From assembly GCA_014649155.1 (NCBI GenBank), contig BMSM01000024.1, forward strand, positions 1 through 64,000: DNA of 64,000 nucleotides, read 5' to 3'. Shown here piece after piece: positions 8,071-14,470 of this stretch (position 1 is its first letter; every line of letters begins with the position of its first letter). A program made the position numbers and the translations under genes. Under the pieces are notes generated by a model. The model was not told where the DNA came from and searched no databases. It was given only the letters and a program-made list of their open reading frames with translations. The DNA is from Streptomyces griseoviridis (GTDB lineage Bacteria; Actinomycetota; Actinomycetes; Streptomycetales; Streptomycetaceae).

Positions 8071-10065
8071 TCACGGCGTGGGCAGATCGCGGGAGGCCGG
8101 CCCGGGGCTGCTCAGCAGCGCCCGCCGCAGGACGCGGGGGGAGGTGAGCAGCGCGCGGGGCGGGGAGAGCAGGAAGAGGACGTCGCGGTAGGCGGCGCAC
8201 ACCACCGGGTCGTTCGGCACGTGCGCGCTCACCCGGGCCAGGTACCGGTTCAGCAGCCGGGCCGCCGGGCCGCCGCGCACCGCGTTGCCGGTGGCTCCCG
8301 GCACGGGACTGTCGGCGCCCGTCGCCACCTCCCAGGCCCGGCCGGAGGAGCGCAGCACCGCCCGTTGCAGGGCGTGGACGGAGGGGGCGGCAGGGCCGGC
8401 CAGCGCGTCGCGCAGGGCGACCGCGTTGAGCGCCGCCGCCGACAGGCCCTGCCCGTAGACGGGGTTGAGGGCGCACGCGGCGTCCCCGACCACCAGCAGT
8501 CCGGTGGCGTCGCGGTCCAGCCGGTCGTAGCGGCGGCGCCGGTTGGCGGTGTGCCGGTACCCCACCGGCCGGGAGAGCGGGCGGGCCGCGCTCAGCCACT
8601 TGTGGACGGCCGGGTGCGGCAGCAGGCCGGCGAAGTCGACGAAGCCCTCCGGGTCGGTGGGCGGCGTCTCCTCCCGCGGCCCGGAGAGCGTGACCAGCCA
8701 GCGGTCGCCCTCGGCGGGCAGCACGATCGCGCCGTACGGCTGCCCCGCGTCGGGCACGAGGTAGAAACCCTTCAGGTCCGCGGCCGGCGGGTCGGCGTGG
8801 AAGGCGCACGTGGCGTACGCCCGCCCGGTCTCCACCACTTCCTCGGCCGGGGCCCGGCCGCCCAGCTCGGTCAGCCACTGCGGGGTGCGGCTGGCCCGGC
8901 CGGTGGCGTCGACCACGAGATCGGCGGCCAGCTCCTGGCGGCCGTGGTGGTCGCCGCCGCGCTCGCGCAGCACCACGCCGGTGACGCGGCCGGGCCGGCC
9001 GAGCAGACCCGTCACCTCGACGCCGGTGCGGACGGTGATGCCGGACCCGGCCAGCACCCGCCGGCGGATGTGGTGCTCCAGGAGGGGACGGGACGGGGTC
9101 ATGATCGGCCGGGACGGATTGCGGCGGGATATCCACTGCGCCGCCTGCCACACCCCGAGGTCGCCCGGCACCGCCAGCCGCGGCGCGCCCGCGTCCGTCA
9201 GCTCGGGCAGCAGCCCCGGCAGCAGCTCGTCCAGCGCGCGCATCCCGCTGGCCAGCAGCACATGGGTGTGCCGGGACTGCGGCACACCCGGACGGGGGCC
9301 GGGGCCGTCCTCGTACTGGTCGCGTTCGAGGACGGTCACCCGGTCCGCGTGTCCGGCGAGGACGTGCGCGGTGAGCAGGCCCGCCACGCTGCCGCCCACG
9401 ACGACCACATGCCCGAGGGAGGACCGGGGCCGGGCGGCGGGGGCGCTCGCGGGGGCCGGGCGGGGCGGCGCGGCGGCCGGCTGTTCACCGGCGGATGCCC
9501 CCGGTGTGCCGTCGAGGCGGGCGGCCAGGAAGTCGGCGCCGCTGGTCTCCCCGGTGCCCGGCAGGTCACCGAGCATGTACCGCACCAGTTCCAGGTGCGT
9601 GCTCCGCCACCGCCGTACGGCGTCGTCCAGTTCGCCGAGCCGCCCGGCCTCCTCGGCCCAGTGGTCGCCCTCGCCCTGTTTCGTCAGCTTCCTGACCCGT
9701 GCGAACAGTTCCTTGAACTGCTCCGAGTCCAGCCCGCTGGCCGTGCCGAACCGGTCCCGGAACCGCAGGAAGTCCTCCCGGCGCAGCGTGCGGCGCAGCA
9801 GCGTCAACTGTCCCGTCAGGGCGTCGACCAGCCGCGTCGCGCGGGCCACCCGCTCGGCGAAGCACTGCCGTCCGCACGGGCCGGCGTCGATGTGTCTGAG
9901 GTCGACGAGCACCTGGCTGAGCAGGGTCTCGGCCGCCTGGTGCACGACGATGAAGAGCCGCTCGCTGTCGCTGACCTCCCGCTGCTCCGCCGGGGTGAGC
10001 GGCTGCTGGAGGGAGAGCAGTTCGTCCAGGCGCAGATACGACGCGTAGGTCGGGGTGGTGGTCAT
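8071..10065 (-). CDS. Fusion: tryptophan-2,3-dioxygenase-like heme domain + FAD monooxygenase
   Basis: This single uninterrupted frame encodes 664 residues. Residues 1-190 match tryptophan 2,3-dioxygenase (TDO) at every key point: YASYLRLDELLSLQQ at the start, the active-site His in LFIVVHQ (H42), the carboxylate-binding Arg in RFRDRFGTASG (R103), the heme-ligand His in RRWRSTHLELV (H157) and GTGETSG. About 70-90 residues in the middle of normal TDOs are missing. A Pro/Ala linker (about 190-217) leads to an FAD-dependent oxidoreductase with GGSVAG (224-229), a VDATGRAS middle motif and the GDAACALNPVYGQG flavin motif, similar to halogenase- and epoxidase-type flavoenzymes. ATG 10065 has GAGGAG upstream. 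A plausible job is epoxidation of the prenyl chain combined with heme-dependent indole oxidation. The fusion is seen directly; both activities are inferred. Confidence 0.85.
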   Translation of the reverse strand: MTTTPTYASYLRLDELLSLQQPLTPAEQREVSDSERLFIVVHQAAETLLSQVLVDLRHIDAGPCGRQCFAERVARATRLVDALTGQLTLLRRTLRREDFLRFRDRFGTASGLDSEQFKELFARVRKLTKQGEGDHWAEEAGRLGELDDAVRRWRSTHLELVRYMLGDLPGTGETSGADFLAARLDGTPGASAGEQPAAAPPRPAPASAPAARPRSSLGHVVVVGGSVAGLLTAHVLAGHADRVTVLERDQYEDGPGPRPGVPQSRHTHVLLASGMRALDELLPGLLPELTDAGAPRLAVPGDLGVWQAAQWISRRNPSRPIMTPSRPLLEHHIRRRVLAGSGITVRTGVEVTGLLGRPGRVTGVVLRERGGDHHGRQELAADLVVDATGRASRTPQWLTELGGRAPAEEVVETGRAYATCAFHADPPAADLKGFYLVPDAGQPYGAIVLPAEGDRWLVTLSGPREETPPTDPEGFVDFAGLLPHPAVHKWLSAARPLSRPVGYRHTANRRRRYDRLDRDATGLLVVGDAACALNPVYGQGLSAAALNAVALRDALAGPAAPSVHALQRAVLRSSGRAWEVATGADSPVPGATGNAVRGGPAARLLNRYLARVSAHVPNDPVVCAAYRDVLFLLSPPRALLTSPRVLRRALLSSPGPASRDLPTP

Positions 10066-10093
10066 CAGGCCAGCTCCTCGCAGTGGGTCCGCG

Positions 10094-11083
10094 CTACACC
10101 AGGCGGCCGGGCACGGTGAGATCCGCCAGCGCGTCCCGGTGGACGCCGGGCGGCAGGGCCTCCAGCGCCGCCGTGGCCATCCGTACGTGACGGTGCGACA
10201 CCTCGCGCGCCGCCTGTGTCCCGTCGTAGGCGTGCACCAGCTCGGCCATGGCCGCGTAGCGCTCGTCGACGGGTACGGCGGTGTCGGCGAGGAGGCGCTC
10301 GATGCGCCGGCGCTGCGCCTCGGAGGCGCGTTCGTGGGCGAGCAGCACCGGCAGGGTGGGCCGGCCGTTGCGGACGTCGGAGACATTCGGCTTGCCCGCC
10401 CGGGTGCCGTCGTAGGCCATCAGGTCGTCGCGTATCTGGTACGCGATGCCCAGCTGGTCGCTGTAGTCGCTGAGCGCCTTCAGCTCGGTGTCGTCGGCCC
10501 CGCCCAGGGTGGCGCCCACACCGCAGGCCATCCACAGCAGGGCACCGCTCTTGTCCGCGATCATGGCGAGGTAGTCCTCGACGGAGCAGAGGGTGCGGCT
10601 CATCCGGATCTCCCGCAGGGCCGCGTCCCCGATCCGCAGTCCGGTCCGGGCCAGCACGGTGAACGCCTGGGCGACGCGCTCCGGCGGGGCACCGGCCTCG
10701 CCGCACTCGGCCAGGGCGGAGAAGCCGTGGAAGAACAGCCCGTCCCCGCCGACGATGGCCGCCGACTCACCGAACACCGTGTGCGCGGCGGGCTTGGCGC
10801 GCCGCTCCCCGTCGCTGTCGATGATGTCGTCGTGCATCATGGCGCCGACCTGGACACATTCCAGCCCCACCGCGGCGGGGAGGACGGAGGCGATGTCACC
10901 GCCCACCGCGAGACTGGAACGGATCACCAGCCAGGGGCCCATCATCTTGCCGAAGGGCATCAGCCCGTACCGCACCAGCTCGTCGAGGCCCGATACATCG
11001 TGCGGCCACCGGCTCTCCACCTCGGCCCGCACGATGGCTGCCACCTCGGGATCGGCGACCTGAGGAACATCGATGTCGGTCAT
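10094..11083 (-). CDS. Isoprenyl diphosphate synthase 2, altered IPP-binding motif
   Basis: This 329-residue polyprenyl synthetase homologue keeps both Asp-rich motifs, DDIID (85-89) and DDLMAYD (219-225). The usual GGKxxRP motif reads FGKMMGP (44-50), so the Arg that grips the IPP diphosphate is Gly49. In fungal indole-diterpene clusters a GGPP-synthase-like protein (PaxC) prenylates indole-3-glycerol phosphate rather than IPP; a similar switch could explain this change and the lack of any other prenyltransferase in the operon. ATG 11083 is used; a GTG two codons earlier (11089) is equally possible. It is the first gene of the operon, with its promoter expected in 11084-11212. Fold is certain; acceptor is inferred. 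Confidence 0.85.
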   Translation of the reverse strand: MTDIDVPQVADPEVAAIVRAEVESRWPHDVSGLDELVRYGLMPFGKMMGPWLVIRSSLAVGGDIASVLPAAVGLECVQVGAMMHDDIIDSDGERRAKPAAHTVFGESAAIVGGDGLFFHGFSALAECGEAGAPPERVAQAFTVLARTGLRIGDAALREIRMSRTLCSVEDYLAMIADKSGALLWMACGVGATLGGADDTELKALSDYSDQLGIAYQIRDDLMAYDGTRAGKPNVSDVRNGRPTLPVLLAHERASEAQRRRIERLLADTAVPVDERYAAMAELVHAYDGTQAAREVSHRHVRMATAALEALPPGVHRDALADLTVPGRLV

Positions 11084-11212
11084 GGGCACGACGTTAGGGA
11101 GGCCGTCCGGGGGCTGTCGTCACCGGCGGACGGCCTCGGCCCGAGTGGGAACGAGGGATGGCATCTTCGGTCCGGAGTCCGAAAGTCGACGGCCCGGAAG
11201 ACCGCGGCGCGC

Positions 11213-14200
11213 TCAGGTCGTCGCCCGGCCGAGACGGCCGCCCAGACTGGCCGCGACCAGCTCGACCCGGGAGCGGCAGCCGGTCCGCGCGAACAGCCGG
11301 GTCAGGTGGTTCTCCACGGTCTTCTCGCTGATCTGCAGGCGCAGCGCGATCTGCCGGTTGGTCAGGCCCTCGCCGATCAGGTCGATGATGCGCCGCTCGG
11401 TGACGGCCGGCGCCTCCCGCCGGCCGCGGCTGCGGGGGGCGGGCACGCCGCGTTCCCGGGTCACCGCCCGGACCCGTTCCAGCAGTGACGACGCGCCGCA
11501 GCGAGTGGCCAGTTCGTGTGCCTCGCGCAGCCAGGGCCGCGGGTCCTCGGCGAACCGCGCGATCACCAGGCAGGTGTCGAGGACCGACGGCAGATCGCCC
11601 CGGTTGCGGGCCAGTTCGACGGCCTGCCGGGCCTGTTCGACGTCACGGCCCACCAGACCGCGGGCCAGCAGCAGGCTCTCCGAGGTGTCCGTCCCGGTGT
11701 CCCCGCACAGCAGCTCGACCTCCTCCAGCAGGTCCGCCGCGCCGTCGTGGTCGTCGGCGAACGCGGCGATCCGCACCGCCCGCATCAGCAGCAGGTGCAG
11801 GCCCGCGTGGACCCCGGCCCGGCGCAGCCGGCGGCTGACCCGCAGGGCCAGCAGCGCCGCCCGCCGGTCGTCGCCCGCGCGGCTGAGCAGACCGATCCGC
11901 ACCCAGGAGCGCGGCCCGGCCAGCCCGGGGACCGGCCGCACGTCGGCCAGCCACTCGGCCGCCTGCCGGGCCTCGCCGCGGGCGGCGCACATGTCGGCGG
12001 CGAACAGGCGGGCCGCCTGGTGCGCCAGCGTGGCCTCGCCGGACGACAGTTCCAGTTCCCGGGCCGCGGACATGGCCCCCGACCAGTCGACGGCCGTGTA
12101 GCCGTCCACCACCCGGCGGTACACGCCGAGCACACCGGTGCCGGGGTTCCGGTAGCGGGCGCCGAGGACGAGGTGCGTCAGCGTGGCCAGGTCGGCCACC
12201 GAGGGCGCGACGGGCGCCGGCTGCTCCGGCCCGGCGTGCGACCGCCCCGCCCGCCGGGACGCCGCCGTCCGGACAGGCCGGTGCCAGACCCGCTCGCAGG
12301 CCCCGAGGTCCCCGAAGAGCGCGGTACTCAGGAGGTCCATCAGCTCCGGCGCGGAGGCGGCACAGGGGTGGCGCGGGTCCGCGGGGGCGGGGGGTTCGGT
12401 GCTCTGCGGGGCGGTAGGTGCGGGGGCTTCCGCGTTCCGCGGGGCCTTGGGGGTGGAGGGCTCCGCGTCCCGCGGGGCTGTGGGTGCGGGGGCTCCGCCG
12501 GCGTGCGCGGTGAGGAGGGCGTCCCGCGCGTGCGTGGGGGTGGTGCTCCCGCCGGTTCCCGCCGCGGGCTCCGCGTCCCGGGCGTCCGTGAGGGGCTCAC
12601 CCAACCCCGCCGTGCGAACCGCGTCCCGCGCGACCATCGGCGCGGCCACCCCGCCGGTCCCCGCCACGGGGACGGCACCCCGCGCCTCCCCCGGGGAGCC
12701 CGCCCCGCCCGTCTCCGCCGCGAAGACCGCCCCCCGGCCCCCGCCGCCCGTCAGCGGACGGCCGAACCACCACTGGGCGAAACCGGCCGGCTCGCGGTCC
12801 GTGACCGCCTCGTCGAGCAGGGACCGCACGGCCTCCTCGGCGGGCGGCTCGCCGGTGTGCAGGGCGAGCAGGATCGCCGCGAGACGGATCTCCGTCAGCG
12901 AGGCCGGCGCGCAGCCCCGTTCCGCGTACCCGGCGAGCACGTCGCGCAGCAGCTCGTACCGGCCGGTGCGGACGACGAGGTTCAGCAGCCGGGTCAGCGT
13001 CCGGGCGTGGTCCGGGTCCCCGGGGGACAGGCGGGCGAGCGCCGCCAGGCACCACCGGGCCGCGCGCTCCGGCTGCTCCCGCTCCGCGTCCGCGGCCAGG
13101 CCGAGCAGCCAGCCGATCCGGGGCCGGCCGAGCGTGACCGCCGGCCCGCCGCGCGCGATGTGGTCGGCGAGCGCCATCGGGTCGGCTCCGCCGGTCCGCC
13201 GCCGGGACAGCAGCCGCTCGGCCACCGACGCGTGCAACGCGGCCCCGCGCCGGGCGTCCGGCAGCCGGACCGCGGCGGCGGCCAGCGCGGGGCACCGGCA
13301 GCTCACCCGGCCCGCCGCGTCCGCGACCAGCACCTCCGCGTCGATCAGCCGGTCGAGCAACCGGCCGCACTCGGTGAGATCGGTCCCGGTCACCTCGGCG
13401 AGCAGCGGCAGATCGGTGACGCCGAACCCGTCCCACACGGCGAGCGAGGACAGCAGCCGGACGGCCGGCGCGCCGAACGACCTGGTACGGCGCAGGAGGT
13501 GATGACCGGCCGGCAGTTCGACCGGCTCCTGGGGCGCGCGCAGGCACAGCCGCCCGCGGAAGACGGCCAGCCGGCCCCGCCCGCGCAGATCGGCGAGGGT
13601 GCCCAGCAGGGTTCCGGGGTTGCCGAACAGCGGACCCAGGGCGGTGCGCAGCACGCCCGGCACCGCCTCGTCGAGACGCGGGCCCGGCAGCCGCCGGGTG
13701 AGCGCCTCCGCGACCTCGTCGTCCAGCGGCCCGAGCGTCACCACCTGGTCGGCGGCGGCCAGCAGTTCGGCGACGCCGGGCGCGTACTGGGCGCTCTCCT
13801 CGCAGGCGGCCAGCACCAGGCACCCGGCCCGGCGGGCCGCGGTGAGCACCGGGGCGGGCTCGGCCACCTCCTGCACATCGTCGGCGAGCAGCGCGACCCG
13901 CCCGCGGCGGCCGAGCCGGCCGAACAGCTCATCCAGCGCGATGACCATGGCCGGCGCCCAGCCGCCGCCGTCCCGCCGCACGGCGTCACCGATCCGGGCC
14001 AGGGCGCCGAGCGGCGCGGCCAGCCCGGCGTCCTGGAACTGCTCGAACCGGTCCCGTACGGCCCCCACCAGCGGCGCCAGGGCGTACGGATCACCGCCGT
14101 CACCACCCCGGCCGGCCTCCGCACCGCCTTCCGGGGCGTCGTCCGTACTGCCGTCCCCGCCCCTGCCGGGACGGACCGCCAGGACGCGCACCCCGGCCGC

Positions 14201-14356
14201 GCCCAGCATCCGCTCCGCCTCCTCCAGCAGCGCCGACCTGCCGATCCCGGCCGGCCCCTTGAGAACGACCAGGCGTCCGCCGTCGGCCGCCGAAGCCGCG
14301 CGCAGCACCGCCAGTTCCTGATCCCTGCCCCGGACCGCGGCACGTGCTCGGGCCAC
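11213..14356 (-). CDS. LAL-type (MalT-like) LuxR regulator with low-complexity insert
   Basis: This 1047-residue large ATP-binding LuxR regulator has an N-terminal AAA/STAND ATPase with Walker A GPAGIGRS (34-41, Arg in place of the usual Lys) and a Walker B-like VALLADDVQ, a long helical middle, and a C-terminal LuxR helix-turn-helix (VTERRIIDLIGEGLTNRQIA...SEKTVENHL). About 130 residues near 590-720 form a Gly/Ala/Pro-rich stretch with a repeated RDA...TGG pattern, unlike the rest of the protein. The GTG start at 14356 has a strong GAGGAGG. It lies upstream of the biosynthetic operon on the same strand, 130 bases from its first gene, and is divergent from a second LAL regulator, as pathway-specific activators often are in Streptomyces. 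The effector is unknown. Confidence 0.9.
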   Translation of the reverse strand: MARARAAVRGRDQELAVLRAASAADGGRLVVLKGPAGIGRSALLEEAERMLGAAGVRVLAVRPGRGGDGSTDDAPEGGAEAGRGGDGGDPYALAPLVGAVRDRFEQFQDAGLAAPLGALARIGDAVRRDGGGWAPAMVIALDELFGRLGRRGRVALLADDVQEVAEPAPVLTAARRAGCLVLAACEESAQYAPGVAELLAAADQVVTLGPLDDEVAEALTRRLPGPRLDEAVPGVLRTALGPLFGNPGTLLGTLADLRGRGRLAVFRGRLCLRAPQEPVELPAGHHLLRRTRSFGAPAVRLLSSLAVWDGFGVTDLPLLAEVTGTDLTECGRLLDRLIDAEVLVADAAGRVSCRCPALAAAAVRLPDARRGAALHASVAERLLSRRRTGGADPMALADHIARGGPAVTLGRPRIGWLLGLAADAEREQPERAARWCLAALARLSPGDPDHARTLTRLLNLVVRTGRYELLRDVLAGYAERGCAPASLTEIRLAAILLALHTGEPPAEEAVRSLLDEAVTDREPAGFAQWWFGRPLTGGGGRGAVFAAETGGAGSPGEARGAVPVAGTGGVAAPMVARDAVRTAGLGEPLTDARDAEPAAGTGGSTTPTHARDALLTAHAGGAPAPTAPRDAEPSTPKAPRNAEAPAPTAPQSTEPPAPADPRHPCAASAPELMDLLSTALFGDLGACERVWHRPVRTAASRRAGRSHAGPEQPAPVAPSVADLATLTHLVLGARYRNPGTGVLGVYRRVVDGYTAVDWSGAMSAARELELSSGEATLAHQAARLFAADMCAARGEARQAAEWLADVRPVPGLAGPRSWVRIGLLSRAGDDRRAALLALRVSRRLRRAGVHAGLHLLLMRAVRIAAFADDHDGAADLLEEVELLCGDTGTDTSESLLLARGLVGRDVEQARQAVELARNRGDLPSVLDTCLVIARFAEDPRPWLREAHELATRCGASSLLERVRAVTRERGVPAPRSRGRREAPAVTERRIIDLIGEGLTNRQIALRLQISEKTVENHLTRLFARTGCRSRVELVAASLGGRLGRATT

Positions 14357-14470
14357 GCCGACCTCCTCTCGTGACGCCGGCCGGCTATCTCCCGGGTCAA
14401 CTCCCGGTCGGCCACGTCAATGTAACCTTTCGAACGCCTGCCGAAGCGGAGTGCCGGGCATACTGACACG

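Noticed and set aside
11516..14374. A 952-codon open frame on the plus strand opposite the LAL regulator
   Set aside because: Antisense open frames of this size are a by-product of GC-rich third positions; its product is low-complexity Arg/Gly/Pro/Gln and lacks any domain, while the minus strand encodes a recognisable regulator.
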